A DNA stretch of 64,000 nucleotides from Phaeodactylum tricornutum CCAP 1055/1. Lineage: Eukaryota > Bacillariophyta > Bacillariophyceae > Surirellales > Neidiaceae. Where the stretch lies: NCBI RefSeq assembly GCF_000150955.2, contig NC_011678.1, positions 912,486-976,485 on the forward strand, read 5' to 3'. The notes beneath the pieces are model-generated. The model ran no database searches. It worked only from the letters and a program-made list of their open reading frames with translations, and was not told where the DNA came from. Positions within the stretch are counted from its first letter, which is position 1. Every line of letters begins with the position of its first letter. Shown here piece after piece: positions 21,185-32,771 of this stretch. The position numbers were made by a program, and so were the translations under genes.

Positions 21185-21786
21185 GCTCCTCAACTTTACA
21201 GTGGTTGGGTAGTGCGTGGTGGACACGGAACGTGTGTCCGGGGAAGCGCTAAGGTAAAGTTGGCAGTGACAACAAGGAAAGATGAAAGGAAATGGCTATC
21301 CTGCCAGAAAGACATCTCTGGTTTCCAATTCGATGACTTATCGAATTCAAATGTCTCTTATTCTCTGCCATTCACGGTCAGTCAATTTTAAATTCATATT
21401 TTCACTGCCAATATCAGACGTTTCATAAGAGGATTTCGGCTTGGTCCTGTCGTGAGTGTTTCAGTTAGTCGGTTCGCGAGGATGCCTTGCTGTTGTGAAC
21501 TGTGATGGCGTCATCCGCGTGTCCATCTTTTTGGGAAACCATGTCGCAAAGCAAACAAACCTACTTTCGAAGCACACCCAGCAATAGTGGATACGTTTTG
21601 AGCCGTCGTTGATTTTTCTACCTAAATCTGTAGCCATGCTTCCAGCGGCAATGGACCGCGACCGTGAGAGCGCTGTTATTGGTAGCTTGCAATCACTGCT
21701 TTGAAAATACTGCGTCTTCCCGCACCGTTCGGAGACAAAGACGACGACAAATAACTTCTGAAAAGGTTCTATCCACTGTATATGAC
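21185..21786. other. Divergent spacer, ankyrin gene to TFIIS
   Basis: About 600 bases serve as the 5' side of both the ankyrin gene and TFIIS. The TFIIS frame is open back to 21664 without an ATG before 21787. No TGACTGTGA motif is present here. Nothing else recognised. Confidence 0.4.
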
Positions 21787-22758
21787 ATGTCCGCTTCTGC
21801 AACTGCCCGGGTAAAAGACCTGAAAGAGGCACTGTCAAAGGAGCTCCCAGTGGATTCTGGTGAGTCTGTCGAACGTGTGCACGATGTACTGCAAGCTCTG
21901 GATCGTTGTGAAATGACGCTCGAAATTCTGTCCGACACTATGATCGGCAAAATAGTCTCGCAACTGAAGTCGCACCCGACGCTGAATACTACAGCCAAAG
22001 CGCTGGTGAAAAAGTGGAAGCAGGTTGCCAAGCATACATCAGAAACGAATAGCCACTCCAATACTACCCCCGGTAGACCAGCGCTGTCTTCGAGCAGTCT
22101 GTCCGTTAGTCCCTCCGTCAATAAACCAGAAAAGCAAACATCTGAGCGTCGAGATAGCAGGGTAAACTCTCCACCCGCAGCTGCAGATTTGGAATGGCAA
22201 GGCCTCGCTCCCATGCGACAGAATATTTGCAAAAAGTTTTACGAGCTGCTGCTTTTGGCGAAACCGGCTCTCACCGAGGCGGGTGTCAACACCGACGCCG
22301 TAGATCACTTGATTGGTCCCCGAGCGGTAGAAATTGAAGCATCACTAACAGAAAAGTTTAGAGATCGTAAAGGATATACGGACAAGGCTCGATCCCTAGC
22401 CTTTAACTTGAAAAAGAATCAATCGCTTTGTCAAGAAGTCATTCTTGGGCAGGTTTCTGCATCGGAGCTCGTCTCCTTTACATCTGAACAACTCGCGTCG
22501 GCCGAAACGCGTCAAGCACGAGCGACCGAAGCCAAAAAACTTATTGATTCTAGGCGACTTGATTGGGATCAGGCCAACGAAGATAAGATCAACGAAATGT
22601 GCGGTATCAAGGGAGACTTGTTGAACGCGTCGCTCTTTACCTGTGGCCGTTGTAAGTCCGTCAAAACAACAAGTACACAAAAACAAACACGAAGTGCGGA
22701 TGAACCCATGACAGTTTTCGTTCTCTGCTTAAATTGCGGAAATCGATGGAAGTGTTAA
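21787..22758 (+). CDS. TFIIS: Transcription elongation factor TFIIS
   Basis: Protein of 323 residues that rescues backtracked RNA polymerase II by stimulating transcript cleavage in the nucleus. Three domains are visible. A TFIIS N-terminal (LW) bundle spans about residues 5-85, including TLEILSDTMIGKIVSQLKSH and AKALVKKWK. A Ser-rich linker follows. The central domain II (about 140-255) contains KFRDRKGYTDKARSLAFNLK and ends near SRRLDWDQANED. The C-terminal zinc ribbon has CGRC (about 286-289) and CLNC (about 314-317) with QTRSADEPMT between them; the Asp-Glu pair is catalytic. It ends CGNRWKC. Length fits the family (about 300). Start chosen at the first ATG, which directly precedes the LW domain. 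Convergent with the next gene, stops 72 bases apart. Confidence 0.93.
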   Translation: MSASATARVKDLKEALSKELPVDSGESVERVHDVLQALDRCEMTLEILSDTMIGKIVSQLKSHPTLNTTAKALVKKWKQVAKHTSETNSHSNTTPGRPALSSSSLSVSPSVNKPEKQTSERRDSRVNSPPAAADLEWQGLAPMRQNICKKFYELLLLAKPALTEAGVNTDAVDHLIGPRAVEIEASLTEKFRDRKGYTDKARSLAFNLKKNQSLCQEVILGQVSASELVSFTSEQLASAETRQARATEAKKLIDSRRLDWDQANEDKINEMCGIKGDLLNASLFTCGRCKSVKTTSTQKQTRSADEPMTVFVLCLNCGNRWKC

Positions 22759-22830
22759 ACCATTTACCGATAAAAAAATCCGCGTATATACGAGCAAGGA
22801 AGTAAGTTTACTTTATTGCTCCATATCGTG

Positions 22831-23431
22831 TCACACTTCGAATCCATGCGAAGAGTTTAAATCGTCAGTACATTTGTCGATCGTTGAATTTTCTGACCCT
22901 TGCTCGTCTTCAAGGGACTCTTCATCCAAATCAACTATTGTATCCATTATATGCTCAACCATCCCCGGTCCCTAAAACAATCACGAGAAGAAAAACCATT
23001 GTCAATAGGTTAGAATAAATTGTTTGATGCTCTGTCATACGCACACACATACACAAAATGCTTACGATTGAATAGTCCCAGGCCTCAGAATCCAATTCAT
23101 CGTGAGAATGGTCTTCATTTTCCATGTCGTCGGAAGCATCGTTTTCGTTAGAACTTTCGGCAGACGAAGGGTCGGAATGTGTATCGTCGAGTGCAATATT
23201 GTACACTTTGTTTTCTACTTTCCCCTCGTCACGATTGCGGCCAAAGTAGCAAACTATTAAAGCAATTAATGCCCCAGAGGCCAAGGCAATCCCAATCATG
23301 ACTCCCGACAAAACATACAGCAACGTTCGATTTCCATCATTGTTCTCAAGCTTTCGAACAAACGACGTTCCGTCCGCGCTGTCAAATGTCTCAAGTGGGG
23401 TCAAAGCCGGTCGAATTTGAAACAATTCCAT
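22831..23431 (-). CDS. Small single-pass membrane protein (two exons)
   Basis: Protein of 168 residues from exons 23431-23066 and 22971-22831 with a 94-nt GT-AG intron that joins DYSI to GPGMVEH in frame. A hydrophobic segment at about residues 37-61 (LLYVLSGVMIGIALASGALIA) is followed by a basic stop-transfer (FGRNRDEGK) and then a long acidic Ser/Asp/Glu tail, so the tail is probably cytosolic. No signal peptide precedes the TM. A missing upstream exon is possible. Family unknown. Confidence 0.6.
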
Positions 23432-23786
23432 CTTTTTCCAGCAAATGGAGAGTCCGGGGATAGGAAATCCTACGGTATGTAAGGCACCGTGTCAATACTT
23501 CTTAAGAGAAGCTGTCGCTTCCATTCTCTTGAGCCGCCGAGACCATAACCTAGTCGTGCCCAAATCCATTTCTTTTTTCTCAGGAACTAGCATTCGACAG
23601 AGCTGAAAGGATGTGAGTGCGAGAGAATGTCAACGCATACCCTTGAGAATATCAAATTTTATCGATGCCATCAAAAACCGTTATTATGATTATAGGCCTA
23701 TTCAAAAGAACGAAAACCCCGGAGAAGAAAAAAAGACTCCGGGATCCTGCTTTCATGTGTACACATATATATTTTTTCGACAACAA
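23432..23786. other. Intergenic, no feature recognised
   Basis: About 355 bases between two minus-strand genes: the 5' side of the small membrane protein and the 3' side of the permease. Includes an A/T-rich stretch at 23755-23780. No motif identified. Confidence 0.4.
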
Positions 23787-26128
23787 TTACGAGGAGTCTT
23801 CTTCCACCACAAAATCTTCCTCCACCATTTCCGACTTCTTGAGATCCTCGTCACTGCTGGACGCGGAGTCTTGCTGTCCTTTGGCAGCATCCTTGAACCA
23901 GTCATCGAACGCGTGTGCCGATTCATCGTCGACTTCTTCTTGAATAGTTTCGTCGAAGCGCTTGGCAAGTTCAATGATGCTGAATGTTCCAGCGAGCATC
24001 ATATACGCAACAAAGAACATCCATTGCTCCGCTTGGTCCCAGCAAGAAGGAGTGGCGACAACGCCGCTGCTATCCGCAGGTCCGCTGCAGTATTCCCAGT
24101 GTGGTTCCGAAAAGAATTCGAATCCAGCTTCCGGCATGTGAATAATTCCAAACACAGAGAACGCGGCTCCAACGAGGGCCCAAATCAGAGCCTTGGTCCA
24201 CTTGCGATCGATTACCATGACAATCATCGAAGTCCAAACCATGGAAACCAAAAGAGCTCCTCGCTTCCACGCCAAAACTCCAATCCAACCACTTCCACCA
24301 GGGAAACCTGTATTGTAAGAGCCTCCATCAGCAGCTGTGCCCTCCAAGGGAGAGCGGTTGGAAATGTTCACTACCCAATCGTATATTGACGGGAATAAAC
24401 CAACTATGTAAGCAGCATAATGCCGAGAAGGAATAAAGTTCAACGCTTCTTCGTTAATCATGATACCAACGAACAGAATGATGGGTCCGATCGTGGCACG
24501 ATTTACAAAACTCTGGATCAGGGCAAGAACTCCGATCAAGGACATGACCCTGAAAAGGGATAAAGCGAAATATTTAGAATCTCAAGGATGTGGTTCGCGA
24601 AGCCAAGAGCGAAAAAGCCACTTACATGTACAAAATCCCGTTAGCCAAGGAGTACCCAACCTGGGCTCCAGAGCGCTTGTAAGCTGGGTGTCCAATATAA
24701 ATCACGGCTCCAAAAGGGTTGCCAAAAAAGGCTCCAATCATTGTTCCAATTCCATCCGAAATCATAGTTTCGTGTACGGGAAAGGGATCACCCGCTTCCT
24801 TGGCACTGACCAGACACATGAGGGTGCTTGACGACGCGCTAATTCCGATCGGAATAACGATACCGAGGTAATCAACGACTTCACCAAAGTCTTCAAAAAG
24901 CTCGGTTCCAGTCCACTTGAGACCCCACCATTTGACGAGATCGGAAGCCTCGCGTACATCCTCTTTTTTGTTGAGCCCGGTTGCCCAGCCCAAAACCACT
25001 CCCACCAAGATAACCATGACGGCTTCTGGGATGCGCCACGGACCCACGCCGACCTTGATTCCGGCGTACCATCCCAGAAAGACCCACATGATGGTACTGT
25101 ATCCCACCAAGGGTGCGGAGATGGTACCGGTAAGCTGCTCGAGCCCCAAAAACGCAATCCCAATCCCCGCAATGGGAACCAGCAGGGCAGCGGGAGGGAC
25201 GATTTTGAGAATGAGACGCCCAAAACAGCCCAAAAAGACCCCAATGAGACCTGTAATAAAGTTTGCGGCCAAGGCCACCTTGTAGGCCAACAGAAATGCT
25301 TCGTCGTTGTTTCCAGCGGCAAAATCGGCTTTGATGAAATAAACCGTGTACATGATGTTGAAGACAAAGGAAAAGGCGGCAGGAGTGTTGATGCCGTAGG
25401 GTTGAGCTGTAAAGATCAAACAAAAGAACCAGCAGAGAAATTAGGGGGCGTGTCTAAGAGAAAAGTTGGTCGACTCCAAGAAGGAGGTACTGCTGTAGAA
25501 GCAGCGGTGGCGCGCGAAGCATCGCGTGTTAATACACAGTAAACTTACCCGTGTACTGTCTTCCGAATTTATTTGTCAGCCGAATGGCTTGCCAGGAATA
25601 GTAGACGTTGCCGACCAAGAGACTGATTCCCACGCCGGGAACAATCTTGCCAAAAACGGTTTCGTTGATAACTCCCCGACTAACGCCAAAGTTTTCCATA
25701 TCCTGCACAGCAATCAACACACCGAGCAAGGTTCCTAGGTTATCGAAGAACAGCTGACACCACGCTCCCATATCGGCGCCATTCATGGAAAGCCCTTTGT
25801 AAAAGCCGTGAAGTTCCTGTTGAGAGACAAGGATGCAGCAGTGAAGAACGAACGAACGAACGGTAAGAAACAATCCATCGGCATTATGTACGTGCACCAT
25901 CACGCAATCTCAATGTCAATGTCAACCAGTGGTATCGCGCTTGCTTCTTCCGACAGAGGTAGAGGACACGCGCAACTGGACACGATTGCCTCTGCAACTA
26001 CCAACGATCTGTCAAAAACAACCAAGTTCCGACCTTTCGATGCCAATTCTGCCACGAATACGTACATGTTGCACTCGTCCAAAACCAGAAGGAGCCGGTG
26101 CCATGGCGGCATCGTCTTGACCAGGCAT
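23787..26128 (-). CDS. NCS2-type nucleobase permease-like transporter (four exons)
   Basis: Polytopic membrane protein of 624 residues. Exons read 26128-26066, 25816-25549, 25406-24626 and 24549-23787; all three introns are GT-AG and all joins keep frame. The exon-2 segment WCQLFFDNLGTLLGVLIAV recalls the FDTxGT motif of AzgA-like NCS2 permeases. Exon 3 carries QPYGINTPAAF, several long hydrophobic helices and HETMISDGIGTMIGAFFGNP, the NCS2-like second-half motif. I estimate 12-14 TM helices. The C-terminus is an acidic, phospho-acceptor-rich tail (DDESAHAFDDW, SSSDEDLKKSE). NCS2 members move purines, uracil, xanthine or ascorbate; the substrate here is not readable. The first exon is only 21 codons and its start is the least certain part. 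Confidence 0.72.
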
Positions 26129-26990
26129 AGTTTGGAAATTTGCTGACTGTAAGAGACAATCTGTTTCACTACCTTGCCTTGCCTTTGCTCGACACTGACA
26201 CCCGACGAGAATAACTCGACTGGGGGAGGAATTATCTATGGGAAAATCTCGCTGGCCGCGAAAGTGTCCCGAGGGCTCCGCACATCGGATCGTATATGCA
26301 AAACAGTACCGTACCGGTCGATCGTAGAAATGCAACGCGATGGAACGAAACACCTCTGCGACGAGGAGATGAACTTCCTTCGTTTGGTAAGATCGTTTCC
26401 CTTGGAAAAGCACGTGTCCAATATACTTCCCGATAAATTTCGGGAAGCATAAAACCATACTGGTACGGCATTCGGAAGGACTCGAGTCCATTTCTGATTC
26501 TATTCGGATACCGGTTGCCCAGGCAGAGTTCGAGGAGAGCCATTTACTTATTTGTAGGCAAAACAAATAGTGTTAAATGAAATAATGGGTGCGTCTACTT
26601 CCCAAGGATAGAAGGAAGAATAGAAATCAAGGGACTGCTGGATCGTCGATCCTGTTCCTCTGCGTTGACTCGATTATTCGCTGACACTCTCGCTGGAACT
26701 AGTAATCTGGTAGTGACACCTTGGATTCAAAATGGAAAACCTAGTGACCCTAGGTCAAAAAGCAAATCAATCGAACTGTTTTGATAGCGAAAGTTTTCCG
26801 TTACAGCACAGCAAGGCGCTTGTGACAGTAAGTTCGCAATAAATTACACTTATAGGTTACCTTGAAGAGGGACAGCGTCAGCCTTCCTCTTGTCAATGGC
26901 CTATCTCACAACGTGACGTCGTATCAGTTTGTCGTGGTGCACAAACACCTCCCGTTTCTTTGTGCCGGGGAAGATTCCGCATGCTATGAT
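26129..26990. other. Intergenic, no gene supported
   Basis: About 860 bases between the permease 5' end and the 3' end of the secreted protein gene. A minus-strand frame (26012-26566) overlaps the permease start but shows no domain and is probably 5' leader. Nothing else recognised. Confidence 0.4.
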
Positions 26991-27974
26991 CTAGTGCATC
27001 ACAGTCAATACAGCTTGATTGAGATCCAACCGATACTCGGTATCTCGAAATACAGAATGTAGCTCCTCGGCGGAGAAAGAGTAATTGATGCGCGCGGTGT
27101 CGGCATCCACACCCAAGCGGGCCAATCTTTCGCACGCGAACGGTGGTCCATTCGCACGCCATACGTCTCGCGATGGCCGGTCGGCCTCGGCCGCTCGTAC
27201 CGCGGATCGAATACCATCCCAGTACCGTCGTTGCGCAGCCAGCGTCCGAGACGAAGCTTCGCATTCCTCAACAGTGTTGTTGCTGCCGATACTACTCGAA
27301 CTATCAGTCGGTGTATAGTCGCACCCCGTGACTCGGTCAGCGTCGTTCACTTTGGCCCAGAGTGCCAAGGACGCGGGAAAATTTGTGATTGCGGTTCCGT
27401 CTGGTAGGTGACGCATCGGTGGACTAGGAAGAAATGATTCGTGGTACCAAGTGGCCACCACAATAGGAAAACTAACGTGGGTAGTATTTCTTTTTCCTTG
27501 TTTCTGAATCTGTGATTGTGCTAGTACTTTGACGGCTTTGTCCGTTTCCGCCACGGTCAAATCAACCAACCCAGTGTCCGGAGTAATCGACAAGAAACGA
27601 GGTTCGTTGTTGAGAACGGCCAAGACTTGACGGCTGTCTACAGCGTATATCCAGTACTGATTGGCGTGCTCATGGCATCCTGAGACGACCACAACCGAGT
27701 TGATGAGCGGCTGTCCCGGTTCAGAAGTATACTGACGCCAACCATCCTGCATGACATCCAAATAGGCTTTCGTCCCTCTGACGAGGGCTCGTCCGACAAA
27801 GACAGCTCGCACTTCATCGTCTTGGCCACTGTGATAGTCGAGCTTGACGTGATCCGGAAATCCATCCTGCAGACCACCCGAGACTCCGATGAACACGTAG
27901 TCCTCGGCGAATGCCGCCTTGCCCATTACGAGCAATACGGAGATCAGAAGGCGTACTATACTCGTACTCGGCAT
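26991..27974 (-). CDS. Secreted protein of unknown function
   Basis: Protein of 327 residues, single exon, ATG at 27974. The N-terminus is a clear signal peptide (LLISVLLVMGKAAFA, cleavage expected after AFA). The next residue is acidic rather than Phe, so this is a secretory and not a plastid signal. The mature part has strand-like stretches (VFIGVSGG, INSVVVVSGC, SFPIVVATWYHESF), seven cysteines or fewer, and a Ser-rich region near residue 235. The SSGLQDGFPD-like start and the WYHESF segment match no family I know. TCACAGTCA lies about 60 bases upstream. Confidence 0.6.
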   Translation of the reverse strand: MPSTSIVRLLISVLLVMGKAAFAEDYVFIGVSGGLQDGFPDHVKLDYHSGQDDEVRAVFVGRALVRGTKAYLDVMQDGWRQYTSEPGQPLINSVVVVSGCHEHANQYWIYAVDSRQVLAVLNNEPRFLSITPDTGLVDLTVAETDKAVKVLAQSQIQKQGKRNTTHVSFPIVVATWYHESFLPSPPMRHLPDGTAITNFPASLALWAKVNDADRVTGCDYTPTDSSSSIGSNNTVEECEASSRTLAAQRRYWDGIRSAVRAAEADRPSRDVWRANGPPFACERLARLGVDADTARINYSFSAEELHSVFRDTEYRLDLNQAVLTVMH

Positions 27975-28702
27975 TTTGTATCACCCGATTCCTCCGCAGT
28001 TTACGCTCACTATGTATGATTTGTGCGTAGCTCACTCACAGTCAATTTGTCATATGAACTCGTTGTCCTTCTTGGCTAGGTTCCTGCAGTGGGAGACCAA
28101 GGGGATCCCCGAAACGGTCAACTGACAGCCAGTTGTGTTCGACAGTCTCACCTTGATTCCAAACGACCACCCGACTCGATGACAACAAATCCGGGCTTTT
28201 TCGAATGCGCCTATATCCCGAGGGCAAGGTAAGTTCCGTCCGCTACCCCTCTCCTGTTGGATCACGGATGTGGAGGGAGGGCACGGCGCCACCATGAATG
28301 TGCCACGTCAGAGATGATGTCACAATGGGGATCTATGTCATCTTGGCGTACTTTCAGGGCCAGAAATCTCTTTCTCCGAAGCCGTAACAAAGAACGCTTT
28401 TCATTAATTGTAGAAGAACGACACGGATCGGTTTGCCTTTGGGTTATAGTTCCTACCCGTACCTTCTTCCTCTGGCCTCTTTCTGTCGCAATTTCAAGTT
28501 CCCAGATCCCGATCCCGATATCGGACACGCACAGGAATTTCTTCGCGGGAGGAACTGGCCGAGCCCGACGAAAAGTGCGCTCTCCCCTCCTCGACCGGCC
28601 TTTGCCTCTTCTTTCCACCGGAAATTGGCCTTTTCCTACGTCTTCGACCTTGCAGAATCCTTCCTTTGAATTATTTCGAACTAGGTAGCTAGCGAGTCAG
28701 TC
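27975..28702. promoter_or_regulatory. Divergent intergenic with TCACAGTCA
   Basis: Head-to-head spacer between the secreted protein gene and the hydrolase gene. TCACAGTCA occurs at 28036-28044. A pyrimidine-rich stretch (28440-28680) precedes the hydrolase start. Open frames on both strands here lack recognisable domains. Confidence 0.4.
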
Positions 28703-29502
28703 ATGGTCCAGATAGCACTGTCCATGCAGCCGCACGTCGGCGAGATAGAGCTGGACTCGGCGGCTTTGATCATAATTGACATGCAGGTAAGCAGCACGAG
28801 GGCCCGACGTAATAACGCTATGTACACGGTCGGTCTATAAAGCGTGAATGGATAAACTCTAGCTTATCCAACGTATTCTTTCTAACCTTTTTCATGGAAC
28901 AGCGCGACTTTTTGGAACCCCAGGGATTTGGTGAGCTCCTTGGGAATGACGTTTCCAAGTTGCAAAGAGCGATTGATCCGTGCCAAAAAGTTCTCCAAGC
29001 CGCACGAAAAGCAAATCTTACAGTTCTTCACACTCGAGAAGGACACCGAGCAGACATGCTAGATGTCCACGGTCACAAACTACAGCGGTTGGGCTGTGCC
29101 TCCCAAGTGATTGGTACTCAAGGACCCAACGGACGAATCCTCATCCGAGGAGAAATGGGACACGACATTATTCCTGCTCTCTATCCAGTGGACGGCGAAG
29201 CGGTGATTGACAAACCGGGAAAAGGTTCCTTTTACGGTACAGATTTGGAAGTTATTCTGGCGGCGCGCAACATCCGAACTCTCTTTGTGTGTGGTGTTAC
29301 CACCGAGGTATGCGTGCACACAACCGTTCGCGAGGCCAATGATCGCGGTATACACTGCGTTGTGGTTTCTGATGCGTGCGCTTCCTTCTTTGACGACTTT
29401 CATCGTGTCGCCTTGGAAATGGTTGTCGCACAGGGAGGAATATTCGGCAGCACGGTGGAGTCCAAGGAACTAGTTGGAGCATTCGAAAGACTCACAAAGT
29501 AA
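28703..29502 (+). CDS. Isochorismatase-family cysteine hydrolase (two exons)
   Basis: Protein of 227 residues from exons 28703-28786 and 28903-29502 with a 116-nt GT-AG intron that splits the active-site motif IIDMQ|RDF exactly between codons. The catalytic triad of the family is present: Asp26 in IIDMQ, Lys in IDKPGKGSFYGT and the nucleophile Cys in CGVTTEVCVHTT, preceded by the usual cis-peptide V-TT. The wider block (RGEMGHDIIPALYP, REANDRGIHCVVVSDAC) is most like bacterial amidohydrolases of the biuret/ureidoacrylate type. Substrate is uncertain; hydrolysis of a small amide is likely. No targeting signal, so cytosolic. Strong resemblance to bacterial enzymes suggests an old transfer, which is inference. 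Confidence 0.85.
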
Positions 29503-29753
29503 CGGAAAAGGCAACGAATGCAAGCATCGCCGCAAGAATGTTTGCTGCTTCGGTATTTCGCACATATTGTGTGTTTATACGTGTGAAGTGCTGCAGCTCG
29601 GATTTTATGAGCAACCGGTTTTTAAACCACATTCTACCATACACTAACACAGTAAAGAGAAATCACCAATGGGTCTACTTTTGCCTCCATGAATCTGACG
29701 TAAACATCTTAACTGTCAGACCAATGCTCGTCTACATAATTGCTGGCATCACC

Positions 29754-32125
29754 TTACTGCGTTTCGATTCCGAGATTTCTGCGAACATTATGAGCAGCTG
29801 CAACCATGTGCTTCAAGGCCAAGATCGTCTCTGGCCACCCTCGCGTCTTTAAACCACAATCGGGGTTGACGACGGTGTGCTCGACGTCAAGAACCTTCAA
29901 AAAACTGCTGAGTTTTTCGTACATGATGTCGATTGGTGGGACAACAGGTGAATGAATGTCGTACAAGCCAGGGCCAAAACCTTTTTCGTATCCGACGCGC
30001 TGAAAGGCTTCTAAGGTCGCGTTGTCACTGCGTGCGTTCTCGATTGAGTTTACGTCCGTGTCGAGCCTATCAATTGCTTCCATACAGTCGTTAAACTCAC
30101 AGTAACACATGTGAGTGTGAATCTGTGTCTCGCTCGCAGCAACCGCAGTTGCCAGGCGAAAGGCGTCAACAGACCACGTCAAATACTCTTCCTTTTGGGC
30201 GGTTCGGAGTGGCATTCCCTCACGAAGAGCAGGCTCGTCCACCTGAATGACCTTGCAGCCAGCACTTTCCAGATCAGCTACTTCATCCCGAATAGCAAGA
30301 GCAAGTTGGTACGCTTGCTCTTTGCGAGACACGTCGACACGAGGGAAAGACCAATTCAGAATAGTAATTGGACCAGTCAGCATGCCTTTCACCGGTTTTG
30401 ACGTTAAATCCTGGGCAACCTTGAACTCGCGCACTGTCATCGCCTTAGGTCGCTGAATATCTGACCAGATAATAGGAGGACGGACGCAACGAGAGCCGAA
30501 TGACTGGACCCACCCATGTTCCGAAAAGAGAATTCCCTCCATTTGTTGACCAAAGAACTCAACCATGTCCGTCCGTTCAGGCTCACCATGCACCAAGATA
30601 TCTATGCCGATAGCTTCCTGGATACCAATACAGTAAGCAATGTGCTGGTCCATGGCCCTCTCGTACGCCTCGTTGGTCAGCCTACCCTTTTTCCATTCCC
30701 ATCGAAGTCGCCGGATTTCGCTGGTTTGTGGGAAGGATCCAATAGTGGTCGTGGGTAGGAGTGGTACGCCGACCAATTGCTTCGGACGGCGTTGCTTGTA
30801 CGGCTCGGGACGGCGAAAATCAGTCTCTTTCAAGTGCTTGATTCGTTCCTTCGTCAAAGTAGAGCCCGTATGGGCAGAGTGGAAGGTGGTCCAAGCTGCC
30901 GTATGCGTATCGAGTGCTGACTTCTCACCCGATATTGCCTGCGCTAGAAGCACCAGTTCGTCTAACTTTTGCTTTGCAAAGGAGAGAACCTGAGCTGCCG
31001 GGTGGTTGTCCAATTGCATTTCACGATCCAAGTCCCAAGGAGTGTATTGTAAAGATGTAGAAGGTTGTACACGAAACTCAATCCCTAGAGACTTCAGCTT
31101 GTCGGTGAGCGGAAGGACTTTACCGGGGTCGACCTTCCAAACATTGCGAGCGTCAACGAGGCCCGCGCCAAGCATCTTAGAGGAGGGAAATCCTCGCTTT
31201 TCGATCAATCCAAGTGTATTTCCACGGGTGAAGTCCATCGAAAGGATGTTAAGTCCGTTCGACTCCGAGATAAGCCAATCATAATTAGCTTTCCCTACAT
31301 CGTCCATAGCGGTAACGAAATTAATCTTCGGGCCTTTCGGCAGGATGGCTGGATAAACGGTCTTCAAAGAGGCGATAAGCCCAACTTCTTCGAGGACGAT
31401 TGCAGGTTCATGAATCTGAATTTCTTTCACTCCCAGATCGGCAACCTTCTGCAGAAGAGTTTTGTACACAGGAATCAACAAAGCAATCAACTCATGCGTG
31501 GTCAGAGCGTCGTCGACGATGCGCGCAAAAAAGCAGATGGAAACGGGTCCCAACACAACAGGTATGGCGCATTCAGCTCCGAGAACCCCGACGCCTCGCT
31601 CAACACTGGAAATGAAGGAGGAAAAGTCAGGCGCAATCTTAGATGACTTGTCGAACTCAGGAACCATGTAGTGGTAGTTGCTCGTGATCCATTTTTTCAT
31701 GCCTATTCACATTAGCACAACATGGAAAAGAAAGAGGCTTGTTAGGAGGATTCTCGTGTCGAATGGATAATATGAGGCGAATCAAGAAAGAGCATCTTAC
31801 TTAGAGCTTCGGCACCGTCAACACCTCGAGCCATGGAAAACATACGCGTCGTCCCAGCCGCCAAATTCTCGAAGCGATGAGGCACTATTCCCAGCGACTC
31901 AATCCAAAACAAAACACAATCGTAGAGGTACATATCACCCACTGTGATCAGGTCGATACCGGCTTCCTTCTGAAGCTTCCAACCCATAGTCTCAACATCT
32001 TCGCTAACCTTGATAAGATCCACTTCACTCAGCGATCCTTTCCAATGCTTTTCCAGAGCAAACTTGAGCTCGCGATTCGGCCCCATCCGAGGGAATCCAA
32101 GCGTAGCGGTGGTTGTGATTTTCAT
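29754..32125 (-). CDS. METE: Cobalamin-independent methionine synthase METE (two exons)
   Basis: Enzyme of 757 residues that transfers a methyl group from 5-methyltetrahydropteroyl-polyglutamate to homocysteine without vitamin B12. Exons are 32125-31801 and 31702-29754; the 98-nt GT-AG intron joins EALS to MKKW. Family length is about 755. The N-terminal half has LGFPRMGPNRELK and NYHYMVPE; the C-terminal half has PLLPTTTIGSFPQT, WVQSFGSRCVRPP and GPITILNWSFPR. Predicted zinc ligands are His639 and Cys641 in THMCYCEF, Glu664 in ENARSD and Cys724 in NPDCGLKTR. No plastid or mitochondrial leader is visible. Diatoms with METE can grow without B12, and the gene is known in such algae to be repressed by B12. 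Its upstream region holds a repeated element described separately. Confidence 0.95.
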
Positions 32126-32771
32126 TGTTGATCGAGATAGCTTTTTGGAAGTTTGACGGCTGGCATAAAGCTCTATCAAAATTTATGGACGTGTCACAAA
32201 AGATCTGCTGCAATTTTGCATTACAGTTCATTCACTGGTCTATGAAGAACGTGCTTTGAACTGATATTGAGCTCCCCGAAATGACACCTATAAAAACGAC
32301 AGCGTCAGGGAGCAGCTCTAGTAGAGTGCATTCGAGATCGTGCGTGCCTCAGCCCTCTGAAACTACATTTCTGTAGAACGTGCTTTGTGATATCCTTGGA
32401 CGGCAGCGGCCAGGTGGATGGCCCAATGAACCCGTACACCGCAAAAAGGCTAGTATGCATGTGCTTCATTCAGCAAACGGAAGTGGCTCTTGAAACAACC
32501 TTAGCGAAGAACGTGATTTGAACATGTTCTCTTTTTCCAATTGGCGTCATGCGTAAAACACGACTAACCGTATTTTTCCATTCCGGAGATATCGGGAAGC
32601 ACGTGTTTTGCCGTTCCGATGGCGCGAATTTTACATTTCTCAGTCACTGTGACCTCGGACAAAATGTTTATCCAGTAAGTCCTGGGTCTGTCCCGGCGAA
32701 GGCCCATTAAACTTCGTGTCGTTTTCGAATTAGATAGCTAAGACCCTTACTCAAAGAGATCGACAAGGGTG
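32126..32771 (-). promoter_or_regulatory. METE promoter with repeated ACGTG-N-TTTG element
   Basis: The gap between METE and the 3' end of the upstream kinase can serve only METE as promoter. It holds ACGTGCTTTG at 32249-32258 and 32378-32387, ACGTGATTTG at 32511-32520 and ACGTGTTTTG at 32601-32610. The first three are preceded by GA, giving a 12-base match GAACGTG-M-TTTG, at spacings of 129 and 133 bases; the fourth is 90 bases on and contains the CACGTG palindrome. Intervening DNA is not repeated, so this is not a simple tandem duplication. A regulatory role is inference. Confidence 0.5.

Noticed and set aside
26012-26566. Minus-strand frame of 184 codons overlapping the permease start
   Set aside because: No domain or credible start; its 3' part is the permease first exon read through its splice donor, the rest probably 5' leader.
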